A stretch of 64,000 bases of DNA. Source: Arthrobacter sp. StoSoilB19 (lineage in GTDB: Bacteria > Actinomycetota > Actinomycetes > Actinomycetales > Micrococcaceae). The stretch spans positions 3,968,001 to 4,032,000 of the forward strand of contig NZ_AP024650.1 of assembly GCF_019977275.1 (NCBI RefSeq), read 5' to 3'. The first letter of the stretch is position 1. Every line of letters starts with the position of its first letter. A program made the translations under genes and the position numbers. Under the pieces are notes generated by a model that was not told the origin of the DNA, searched no databases, and worked only from the letters and a program-made list of their open reading frames with translations. Shown one piece after another: positions 33,333 to 40,797 of this stretch.

Positions 33333-35210
33333 TTACTTCTTCGCTTCGTCTTCGTCGATGATTTCGGCGTCGACGATGTCCTCGTCCTTGGAACCTGCCG
33401 AAGCTCCGGCGGCACCTTCAGCACCTGCAGCACCTGCAGCGCCTGCGCCGTCCGGCGAACCGGCCTGGGCGTAGATGGCCTCGCCCAGCTTGGTCTGGGA
33501 AGCCTGCAGCTTCTCGAACGCGGACTTCACAGCGGCGTCGTCGGTGCCCTCAAGGGCCTTCTTGAGGCTGTCGACGTCGGCCTGGACCTCGGTCTTGACC
33601 TCTTCGGGCAGCTTGTCCGCGTTGTCGGCGATCAGCTTGTCCACGGAGTAGGCAAGCTGCTCGGCCGTGTTGCGGGTGTCGGTTGCCTCGCGGCGCGCCT
33701 TGTCCTCGGCTGCGTGCTCCTCGGCGTCGCGGACCATCCGGTCGATGTCTTCCTTGGAGAGGCTGGAGCCACCGGTGATGGTCATGGACTGCTCCTTGCC
33801 GGTGCCCTTGTCCTTGGCGGAGACGTGCACAATGCCGTTCGCGTCGATGTCGAAGGTGACCTCGATCTGCGGAATACCGCGCGGTGCCGGGGCGATGCCG
33901 GTGAGTTCGAACGTGCCCAGCGGCTTGTTGTCGCGGGTGAACTCGCGCTCGCCCTGGAAGACCTGGATCGCCACGGACGGCTGGTTGTCATCCGCCGTGG
34001 TGAAGGTCTCGGACCGCTTGGTGGGGATGGCGGTGTTGCGCTCGATCAGGTGCGTCATCACGCCACCCTTGGTTTCGATGCCGAGGGACAGCGGGGTGAC
34101 GTCGATCAGGAGGACGTCCTTGCGCTCACCCTTCAGCACGCCGGCCTGCAGGGCTGCGCCGACTGCGACGACCTCGTCCGGGTTCACGCCCTTGTTGGGC
34201 TCCTTGCCGCCGGCCAGTTCCTTCACCAGGTCGTAGACGGCGGGCATACGGGTTGAACCGCCCACCAGCACGATGTGGTTGATGTCGGAGAGCTTGATGC
34301 CGGCTTCCTTGATGACGTCGTGGAACGGCTTCTTGGTGCGCTCCAGCAGGTCCTTGGTGAGGTCCTGGAACTTGGCGCGGGTCAGCTGCTCGTCCAGGTG
34401 GACCGGGCCGTCGGGGGTGACGGAGAGGTACTGGAGCGAGACGTTGGTGCTGGTGGAGGAGGAGAGTTCCTTCTTGGCCTGCTCAGCTGCTTCGCGGAGG
34501 CGCTGAAGGGCGATCTTGTCCTTGGAGAGGTCGATGCCCTTCACCTTGAGCTGGTTCAGCAGGTAGTCAACGACGCGCTGGTCCCAGTCGTCGCCGCCCA
34601 GGCGGTTGTCACCGGCGGTGGCGCGGACCTGGATGGTGGAGAAGTTGTCTTCGTCCTTGCCGACTTCCAGCAGGGAGACGTCGAAGGTGCCGCCACCGAG
34701 GTCGAAGACCAGGATTAGTTCGTCTTCCTTGCCCTTGTCCAGGCCGTAGGCCAGTGCCGCGGCGGTGGGCTCGTTGACGATGCGCAGGACGTTCAGGCCT
34801 GCGATTTCGCCGGCTTCCTTGGTGGCCTGGCGCTCGGCGTCGTTGAAGTAGGCCGGGACGGTGATGACGGCGTCGGTGACCTTTTCACCCAGGTAGGACT
34901 CGGCGTCGTTCTTCAGCTTCATGAGGATACGCGCGGAAATTTCCTGCGGGGTGTACTTCTTGGCGTCGATGTCCACCTTCCAGTCGGTGCCCATGTGGCG
35001 CTTGACTGAAGCGATGGTGCGCTCGATGTTGTTGACGGCCTGGCGCTTGGCGATTTCGCCAACCAGGACCTCGCCGGACTTGGAGAATGCAACGACCGAC
35101 GGCGTGGTGCGGCCACCCTCGGCGTTGGCAATAACGGTGGGCTCGCCACCTTCGAGAACGGAGACGACGGAGTTGGTGGTTCCGAGGTCGATACCTACTG
35201 CACGTGACAT
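33333..35210 (-). CDS. dnaK: Chaperone DnaK (Hsp70)
   Basis: 625-aa ATP-dependent chaperone. The ATPase domain starts MSRAVGIDLGTTNSVVSVLE and includes VFDLGGGTFDVSLLE and IVLVGGSTRMPAV. The substrate-binding domain has the interdomain linker region DVLLIDVTPLSLGIETKGG. The Gly/Ala-rich tail ends DEDEAKK-like, as in actinobacterial DnaK. I set the start at 35210, after GGAAG; upstream in-frame codons would enter the promoter. It is the first gene of the HspR-controlled operon. Confidence 0.97.
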   Translation of the reverse strand: MSRAVGIDLGTTNSVVSVLEGGEPTVIANAEGGRTTPSVVAFSKSGEVLVGEIAKRQAVNNIERTIASVKRHMGTDWKVDIDAKKYTPQEISARILMKLKNDAESYLGEKVTDAVITVPAYFNDAERQATKEAGEIAGLNVLRIVNEPTAAALAYGLDKGKEDELILVFDLGGGTFDVSLLEVGKDEDNFSTIQVRATAGDNRLGGDDWDQRVVDYLLNQLKVKGIDLSKDKIALQRLREAAEQAKKELSSSTSTNVSLQYLSVTPDGPVHLDEQLTRAKFQDLTKDLLERTKKPFHDVIKEAGIKLSDINHIVLVGGSTRMPAVYDLVKELAGGKEPNKGVNPDEVVAVGAALQAGVLKGERKDVLLIDVTPLSLGIETKGGVMTHLIERNTAIPTKRSETFTTADDNQPSVAIQVFQGEREFTRDNKPLGTFELTGIAPAPRGIPQIEVTFDIDANGIVHVSAKDKGTGKEQSMTITGGSSLSKEDIDRMVRDAEEHAAEDKARREATDTRNTAEQLAYSVDKLIADNADKLPEEVKTEVQADVDSLKKALEGTDDAAVKSAFEKLQASQTKLGEAIYAQAGSPDGAGAAGAAGAEGAAGASAGSKDEDIVDAEIIDEDEAKK

Positions 35211-35254
35211 GTGTTGCTTCCTTCTTTCCTTGGAAACTGGTTGGCGCCCTAAGC

Positions 35255-35275
35255 ATTGAGCGTTCTGCACTCAAC
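35255..35275. promoter_or_regulatory. HAIR element 1 (HspR operator) upstream of dnaK
   Basis: ATTGAGC, 7 bp, ACTCAAC. This matches the HAIR consensus (CTTGAGT, N7, ACTCAAG) at most positions and lies 45-65 bp upstream of the dnaK start. Confidence 0.85.
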
Positions 35276-35300
35276 TTTACTCAGGGCGCCACCGATGTCA

Positions 35301-35335
35301 ATCCAAAGTTGAGTGCAGTCCGCTCAACTTTGGAT
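35301..35335. promoter_or_regulatory. HAIR element 2 (HspR operator), extended palindrome
   Basis: GTTGAGT, 7 bp, GCTCAAC (35308-35328) is the HAIR core. The symmetry extends outward to perfect 13-bp arms, ATCCAAAGTTGAG and CTCAACTTTGGAT. It lies 53 bp from element 1, about five helical turns. Confidence 0.85.
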
Positions 35336-35443
35336 GCCGCGCCGGATAACAGCCGCGGTATTCCTTGGATTTCCGGGCTTTTGCGCGCAGAATTACGACG
35401 CCGGAAGGCGGGTTCGCTTTAGGAGAACGCGGCGCCGGGCTAC

Positions 35444-35878
35444 TCAGCGCTCCGTGTCCCGGTCGCCGTGCAGCGGGCCGCGCTCTTCCGCCGTCGCCTG
35501 GACCTGGCGGTCGGTAAGCCCTTCACGCGCGGCCTCCTCTGTTCGGGCGCCGCCGGCTGTGCCGGCCTCCCCGTAGTCGCCTTCCTCGTATTCGCCGTCG
35601 GCAAGGTCCCGCCCGGGCCCGTTGACGGTACCGCCGGCGCCATGGTCCGCGTCCACGTATTGCCCGCCTTCGCCCGCACCTCCGGCAGGGGCCCCAACCG
35701 TTCCGGCATCGCCGTAGTTGCCTTCCGGATACTGGTCGTCCCGTTCGCCCGCCGGCCTTTCCACGGCTCCGGCATCGCCATAGTCACCATCCACGTACTG
35801 CCCGCCTTCACCCTCCAGCCCGGGTGCGCTGCTTCCCTTGCGGGGCTCCTCGGCTGCAACTTCAGGGTTCTCGGTCAT
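35444..35878 (-). CDS. Acidic tandem-repeat protein of unknown function
   Basis: 144-aa, strongly acidic, Gly-rich protein that I cannot assign. It carries four degenerate ~22-24-residue repeats: QYVDGDYGDAGAV (27-39), QYPEGNYGDAGTV (49-61), QYVDADHGAGGTV (73-85) and EYEEGDYGEAGTA (96-108). A charged C-terminal tail rich in Glu/Arg follows. There is no signal peptide, Cys or membrane helix, and it is probably disordered. The ATG at 35878 has GAAGGAGAG upstream; an earlier in-frame start lacks an RBS. It lies just upstream of, and on the same strand as, the dnaK operon, but the HAIR region intervenes. Confidence 0.75.
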   Translation of the reverse strand: MTENPEVAAEEPRKGSSAPGLEGEGGQYVDGDYGDAGAVERPAGERDDQYPEGNYGDAGTVGAPAGGAGEGGQYVDADHGAGGTVNGPGRDLADGEYEEGDYGEAGTAGGARTEEAAREGLTDRQVQATAEERGPLHGDRDTER

Positions 35879-35968
35879 GGTGCATCTCTCCTTCGAGGCT
35901 CCGCGTCCATGCGGGCGCACTGGCAGTCTATCGACGGCCCGCGCGCACCAACAGGGCTTCGCCGGCAC

Positions 35969-36721
35969 CTATCGGGAGGCCCCTGCCGGCAGGCCGGCGA
36001 TGCCTGCCAGGACGGCGAGGTGATGGTCGAAGAGGTCAGCGGGCGCATGGAAGGTATCCGGCCCGTACTGGTTGAACACCTCGAAGCTGACCGCACCAAA
36101 GAGGGAGCTCCACACCAGGACACCCCTCGCCACCAGTTCCTCCGGAAGGTCCAGGCCAAACTCGGAACGGATGGCGGCAAGGTCCCTGCCCAGGGTTGGC
36201 GGCAGTTGCGGTGCGCCTTCGGCCGGAACTGCCAGCTGCCCTGCCCGGGAAGCTGCGTCCAGGATGCCGATGAGGCTGACGATGACCCTGGTGCCCGGGC
36301 CCGTCGTGCGCTCCGCCGGGGCGCTGTAGCCGGGCACGGGGCTGCCAAAAAGGAGCGCGTAGCTGGAAGGCTCGCGCAGGGCCCATTCCCGGACCGCGCG
36401 GCCCAGCGCCCGGAAGCGGGCAGTGTGGTCATCCTCCGGCGCTTGGGCGACGGCGGCGTCCACCGCGTCCCCAAGCTCGCCGAAGGCGTCTATCAGCAAC
36501 AAGGTCAGGAGCTCGTCCCGGCTCTCCACATAGCGGTAGACCGCGGAGGACACCACCCCGAGGTCCCTCGCCACCGCCCGCAGGGAGAGAGCGGCCGCAC
36601 CGTGCGTTGCCAGGTGCTGCCGCCCCAGGCGGACGATATCCGCCACGGTTTGCGCCCTTGCCCGTTGCCGCGGGGTGAGGGGGCGGACAACAGTGCCGGC
36701 TGTTTTTTCGACGTCAGTCAC
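35969..36721 (-). CDS. TetR-family repressor
   Basis: 250-aa regulator. The N-terminal HTH contains LSLRAVARDLGVVSSAVYRYV (about 46-66). The C-terminal ligand domain, with WALREPSSYALLFGSPVPGY, is the WHG-type TetR C-domain common in actinobacteria. The GTG start is the first codon at 36721. It is divergent from an NAD(P)-binding protein gene, with two AGAGC-N3-GCTCT palindromes between them, so it probably represses that gene and itself. The ligand is unknown. Confidence 0.88.
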   Translation of the reverse strand: MTDVEKTAGTVVRPLTPRQRARAQTVADIVRLGRQHLATHGAAALSLRAVARDLGVVSSAVYRYVESRDELLTLLLIDAFGELGDAVDAAVAQAPEDDHTARFRALGRAVREWALREPSSYALLFGSPVPGYSAPAERTTGPGTRVIVSLIGILDAASRAGQLAVPAEGAPQLPPTLGRDLAAIRSEFGLDLPEELVARGVLVWSSLFGAVSFEVFNQYGPDTFHAPADLFDHHLAVLAGIAGLPAGASR

Positions 36722-36760
36722 GGGTCCAGCATGCCATAAACGAGAGCGCCGGAATCAAAA

Positions 36761-36825
36761 GAGAGCACCGCTCTTGACTTAGTCGGCGTATGGGGTCATG
36801 CTGTTTCCCGAGAGCGGTGCTCTCG
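36761..36825. promoter_or_regulatory. Paired TetR operators and promoter
   Basis: AGAGCACCGCTCT (36762-36774) and CGAGAGCGGTGCTCTCG (36809-36825) share the same core in opposite orientation, with centres 49 bp apart. A TTGACT -35-like box begins at 36774, and a -10-like segment (CATGCT) lies about 17 bp further on. The first palindrome touches the -35 box and the second lies downstream of the -10 box, a typical repression layout. Confidence 0.75.
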
Positions 36826-36847
36826 GAAAAGGAACAAGGAGGCCACA

Positions 36848-37777
36848 ATGGCAGATGTGTACGTAGTAACCGGAGCGGGACCGGTGGGGTGGACGGTGGC
36901 CGAACAGTTGGCAGACCTGGGACGGCAGGTGCGCGTCCTCACGCGGTCGGGCAGCGGACCACAGCACCCGCTGATCGAGCTCATGGCCGGTGATGCGAAG
37001 GATCCCGAGGTTCTGCGATCAGCCCTGGCCGGCGCCCGGGCAGTCTTCCACTGCATTCACGGCTCGGCGTACACCGCCGCGGCATGGCGGGCGGAGCTTC
37101 CCGCCGCCGAGCAGGCGGTCCTCACTGCGGCGCACCAAGCGGGTGCCGTCGTCGTATTCCCGGAAAGCCTCTACTCCTACAGCGAGCCGGACAGCGTGAT
37201 GACGGAGGGCAGCCCGCGCCACGCTGCGGGCGGCAAACGCGGGGTGCGGACGGAGCTGCTCCGGGCCCGCGAGGCCGCCACAACGCCAACGGTGAGCGTG
37301 GTGGCAGGCGACTTTTTTGGTCCCCGCGTCCGGATGGCGCACGGCGGGGAGCGCATGGTGGTGCCCATCCTGGCGGGGAAGAACGTCAGCGTGGTGGGCA
37401 GCTCACGGCAGCCGCACTCGTTCACGTACGTCCCGGACCTGGCCACGGCGATGATCGCGGCGGCGGACAGGCCCTCCGCCTGGAATGCCGTATGGCACGC
37501 CCCCACGGGTCCGGCCCTTACCCAGATGGAGCTGGCCCACGCCTTCGCCGCCGCGGCAGGACGGCCGGCGCCCAAGGTGCGCGCCCTGCCCGGCTGGACC
37601 CTCCGCACCGCCGGGATGCTCTCAACCGACGCCCGCGAGCTGGCCGAGATGCTGTACCAGTTTGAGCGGCCGTTCATCATGGACTCGGCCGCGTCCCAGG
37701 CTGCCCTGGAAGTCGGTCCGACTCCGCTGGAAACGGCTGCTGCCGCCACCGTGGACTGGTGGCGGCAGCAGGGTTAG
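36848..37777 (+). CDS. NAD(P)-binding protein, extended SDR/epimerase-like
   Basis: 309-aa Rossmann-fold protein. The N-terminus VYVVTGAGPVGWTVAEQLAD carries the GxGxxG-type nucleotide motif (residues 9-14). The central segment VFPESLYSYSEPDS contains a Tyr at the usual SDR position, but the YxxxK pattern is not clear, so it may be an atypical oxidoreductase or NmrA-like sensor. The start is 48-85 bp from the TetR palindromes, with AAGGAGG upstream. Target of the adjacent TetR repressor by position; substrate unknown. Confidence 0.85.
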   Translation: MADVYVVTGAGPVGWTVAEQLADLGRQVRVLTRSGSGPQHPLIELMAGDAKDPEVLRSALAGARAVFHCIHGSAYTAAAWRAELPAAEQAVLTAAHQAGAVVVFPESLYSYSEPDSVMTEGSPRHAAGGKRGVRTELLRAREAATTPTVSVVAGDFFGPRVRMAHGGERMVVPILAGKNVSVVGSSRQPHSFTYVPDLATAMIAAADRPSAWNAVWHAPTGPALTQMELAHAFAAAAGRPAPKVRALPGWTLRTAGMLSTDARELAEMLYQFERPFIMDSAASQAALEVGPTPLETAAAATVDWWRQQG

Positions 37778-37807
37778 TGCTCCGAGGTTTAGCGCTTTGG
37801 CGCAGGG

Positions 37808-40009
37808 TCAGCGGCTGGGCACTTCTTCCAGCGGCTCGACGCCGGGCTCCCGCGGCCGGGCTGCATTCCCGCCGTCCGCGCGCCCCAGCTTGCTGGGCCA
37901 CCAGATCTTCGGTCCGATGTCGTAGGCCAGGGCCGGCACCAGCAGCGAGCGCACCAGGACGGTGTCCAGCAGCACACCGAACGCCACTATGAACGCCAGC
38001 TGCACCAGGAACATGATGGGAATGACGCCAAGCGCTGCAAATGTGGCCGCGAGCACCACGCCCGCGGAGGTGATGACCCCTCCGGTCACCACCAGGCCAC
38101 GGAGGATGCCGGGCCGGGTGCCGTGCTTGAGCGACTCTTCACGGACCCGGCTCATCAGGAAGATGTTGTAGTCCACGCCCAGGGCCACCAGGAACACGAA
38201 GCCAAACAGCGGAACCGTCGCATCCGCGCCCGGGAAGCCAAGGATGTTGTTGAAGACAAAGGCCGACACACCGAGCGCCGCCGCGTAGGAAAGCACCACG
38301 GAGAGCACCAGCAGGACCGGGGCCACGATCGAGCGCAGCAGCAGCATCAGGATGAAGAGGATCACCACCAGGACCACCGGAATGATGACCACCAGGTCGT
38401 GCTGGGCGGTGGTGTTGGTGTCCAGCGCCGTAGCGGTGACGCCGCCCACCAGGGCGCCGGGATCGACGGCCTTCACCCCGGCCCGCAGCGCCTTGACGGT
38501 TTCCTCCGCTTCCAGCGAGTCCGCCGCGTCGTTGAGGGTGGCGTTGATGATCACCTTTCCTTCGCGGACGTCCGGGGCGCTGGGAGCCCCGGGGGCTCCG
38601 GTGATGGGGACGCTGCCCGGGCCCAGCAGGTAGGCCTCGCCCACGCCGTCGTCCGCTTTCACGCGGTCCAGCACCTCGGCGGCCTTGGCCTGGTCAGCAA
38701 TCACGACGGCGGGGCTGCCGCTGCCGGCGTCGAAATGGCGGGCCAGTGCGTCCTGGCCGTCGACGGCGTTGGAGGCGGTGAGGATGACGTCGGTCTGCGG
38801 TACGCCGTTGGCCTTCAGCTGGAACAGGCCGCCTGCCGCAACCAGCAGCAGGAGGACCGAAGCCACCCAGACGGTCCTGGGCCGCCGCGCTACCAGCGAA
38901 CCGGTGGCACGCCACAGCCCCTTCTGGCCTTCCAGGCCCGTAACCAGTTCGGGTTCACGCTGGTCTGCAGGGAGGAGCTTGGGACGGAACGGCCAGAAGG
39001 CTGCCCGGCCCAGCAGGGCCATCAGCGCGGGCAGCAGGGTCAGCGCTGCGAACAGGGCACACAGGATGCCTGCGGCCGCCACCGGTCCCAGCGCCTTGTT
39101 GGAGTTCAGGTCGGAGAAGAGCAGGCACAGCAGCGCGATGATCACGGTGGCGCCGGACGCCAGGATGGGCTCGAAGGACGCCTTCCAGGCGTTCAGGACA
39201 GCCGCGGTGCGGTTGGTGGTGTGGGTGAGCGCTTCCCGGAAGCGTGCCACGAACAGCAGGGCGTAGTCCGTGGCCGCACCGATTACCAGGATGGAGAGGA
39301 TGCCCTGGCTTTGGCCGTTGAGCTGGATCCAGCCGGCTTTGGCCATGCCGAACACCAGCAGGATTGCTGCGCACAGGGCAAACACGGAGGTCAGCAGCAC
39401 CATGATGGGCAGCAGCAGGGACCGGTAAACGATGAGGAGGATGACGAACACCGCGGACAAGGCCACCAGCAGGAGGATGCCGTCAATGCCGCCGAAGGCT
39501 GCGGTGAGGTCGGCGGCAAGGCCGGCGGGGCCGGTCACGAAGGTCTGGGCACCTGCCGGGGCCGCTTCTGTGACAGTCCCGCGGAGTTCCTTGACCGCAT
39601 CCTTGAGCTCAACCGAGGACCCCACCGGGACCACGAACTGCACCGCCTTGGCGTCCTTGGAGGGAATCGGGCCGATCACCGTGCTGCCCAGTTTGAGGTC
39701 TTCAAGGCTGGTCTTGAGCGTGGCCAGCTCCCCCAGCTGGGCGGGAGTGAAAGCCTCGCTTTTCTCGATGACGATGATCCCCGGGACCTCATCCGAGTCC
39801 CGGAACTTTGCCTGCCAGTCCTGCGCCTCGGTGGCCTCGGCGCTGGCGGGCAGGAATGACGCCTGGTCGTTGGAGGAGACCTCCTCCAACCGGCCGAAGG
39901 TGGGGCCGCCGACCCCGGCGAGACCCAGCCAGATCAGCACCAGGACGACAGGGACCAGCCAGCGCAGCCAGAAAGGGACTCGCTCCTTGGCAACTTTATT
40001 GCGGTTCAT
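37808..40009 (-). CDS. MMPL-family membrane transporter
   Basis: 733-aa RND/MMPL-type exporter. An N-terminal helix (about 17-36) precedes a large extracytoplasmic loop (to about 195). A block of five or six helices (about 200-355), a second loop and a second helical block (about 550-700) follow. Motifs AATDYALLFVARFREAL and LGVDYNIFLMSRVREE carry the conserved Asp/Tyr of the proton relay. I chose MNRNKVAKERVPFW as start; an ATG four codons upstream is possible. Divergent from a MarR regulator, so probably an inducible drug or lipid exporter. Confidence 0.9.
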   Translation of the reverse strand: MNRNKVAKERVPFWLRWLVPVVLVLIWLGLAGVGGPTFGRLEEVSSNDQASFLPASAEATEAQDWQAKFRDSDEVPGIIVIEKSEAFTPAQLGELATLKTSLEDLKLGSTVIGPIPSKDAKAVQFVVPVGSSVELKDAVKELRGTVTEAAPAGAQTFVTGPAGLAADLTAAFGGIDGILLLVALSAVFVILLIVYRSLLLPIMVLLTSVFALCAAILLVFGMAKAGWIQLNGQSQGILSILVIGAATDYALLFVARFREALTHTTNRTAAVLNAWKASFEPILASGATVIIALLCLLFSDLNSNKALGPVAAAGILCALFAALTLLPALMALLGRAAFWPFRPKLLPADQREPELVTGLEGQKGLWRATGSLVARRPRTVWVASVLLLLVAAGGLFQLKANGVPQTDVILTASNAVDGQDALARHFDAGSGSPAVVIADQAKAAEVLDRVKADDGVGEAYLLGPGSVPITGAPGAPSAPDVREGKVIINATLNDAADSLEAEETVKALRAGVKAVDPGALVGGVTATALDTNTTAQHDLVVIIPVVLVVILFILMLLLRSIVAPVLLVLSVVLSYAAALGVSAFVFNNILGFPGADATVPLFGFVFLVALGVDYNIFLMSRVREESLKHGTRPGILRGLVVTGGVITSAGVVLAATFAALGVIPIMFLVQLAFIVAFGVLLDTVLVRSLLVPALAYDIGPKIWWPSKLGRADGGNAARPREPGVEPLEEVPSR

Positions 40010-40058
40010 GGCGCCTTCCATCGATAAGCGGGCGGAGTAGTATTTGTTCCAGCATAGA

Positions 40059-40079
40059 TTATCTCCACCATAGAGATAA
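40059..40079. promoter_or_regulatory. Palindrome between MMPL exporter and MarR genes
   Basis: TTATCTC, 7 bp, GAGATAA is a perfect inverted repeat 50-70 bp upstream of the exporter ATG. It has the size and symmetry of a MarR operator serving both divergent genes. Confidence 0.7.
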
Positions 40080-40194
40080 GTGGCTGCCAAGCTTTTTTCG
40101 GCAGGTAGGGGACGAATGCCGGGCCTGCAGTAATATCCGTCAGTACGGCCGGACGGAAGTGTGGGCGTGGAACCAGGAAGGCAGGGAGGTGGGC

Positions 40195-40707
40195 ATGGCA
40201 CGCAAGACGTCAGCTGGCGCGGCACCAGGACCATCCGGCGGCCCTCCCGGTGGTCCGCCACACCCGCTGATCCGCCTCCTGCAGGAGTTCACCATGGAGG
40301 CCAACCGCTATGTGGATGTCGCCGGCGGCAGGAAGGACATGCACCGCACGGACATGAATGCCCTCGCCGTCATCATGCGGCACACGGCCGCCGGGAGCGT
40401 GGTGACGCCCGGGGTCCTGCGCAAAGAGCTGAACCTGAGCTCGCCTGCCACCACCGCCCTCATCGACCGACTGGACCACTCGGGGCATATCGTGCGCGAG
40501 CGGAACAGCACGGACCGGCGCCAGGTCCAGCTGAAGATGACCCCCAAGGCCTTCCAGGACGGGGGCGCTGTCTTCGCTCCCCTGGCCCAGCACATGGGCA
40601 GCGCCATGGCGGACTTCTCGCAAGACGAGCTGGAAACAGTCACACGCTTCATGACCGCAATGGTGGAGGCCACGGTGGCTGCCCGGAGCGAGTCCGCCGA
40701 TAGCTAG
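40195..40707 (+). CDS. MarR-family transcriptional regulator
   Basis: 170-aa winged-helix regulator. The recognition region is LRKELNLSSPATTALIDRLD, followed by the wing VRERNSTDRRQVQLKMT, whose Asp-Arg-Arg is the MarR hallmark. The ATG at 40195 follows AGGGAGGT at ideal spacing. Divergent from the MMPL exporter, its likely target. The N-terminal ~25 residues are Pro/Gly-rich. Confidence 0.9.
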   Translation: MARKTSAGAAPGPSGGPPGGPPHPLIRLLQEFTMEANRYVDVAGGRKDMHRTDMNALAVIMRHTAAGSVVTPGVLRKELNLSSPATTALIDRLDHSGHIVRERNSTDRRQVQLKMTPKAFQDGGAVFAPLAQHMGSAMADFSQDELETVTRFMTAMVEATVAARSESADS

Positions 40708-40731
40708 GTGACATTCCCGGAAGGCTCAGGA

Positions 40732-40764
40732 AAGGGCCGTTTCGGATGTCCGAAGACGGCCCTT
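40732..40764. terminator. Bidirectional terminator between MarR and phytase genes
   Basis: AAGGGCCGT / ACGGCCCTT stem, extended by CGGA/TCCG inside and AGGA/TCCT outside with a one-base bulge. It lies between convergent genes. Confidence 0.75.
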
Positions 40765-40797
40765 CCTGCTTCCCCCAACCAGGGCGGCGCCCGGGGA

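Noticed and set aside
38123..39859. Long plus-strand open frame opposite the MMPL exporter.
   Set aside because: Composition (Gln/His/Asp/Gly-rich) is the antisense image of hydrophobic MMPL codons; no motif or RBS.
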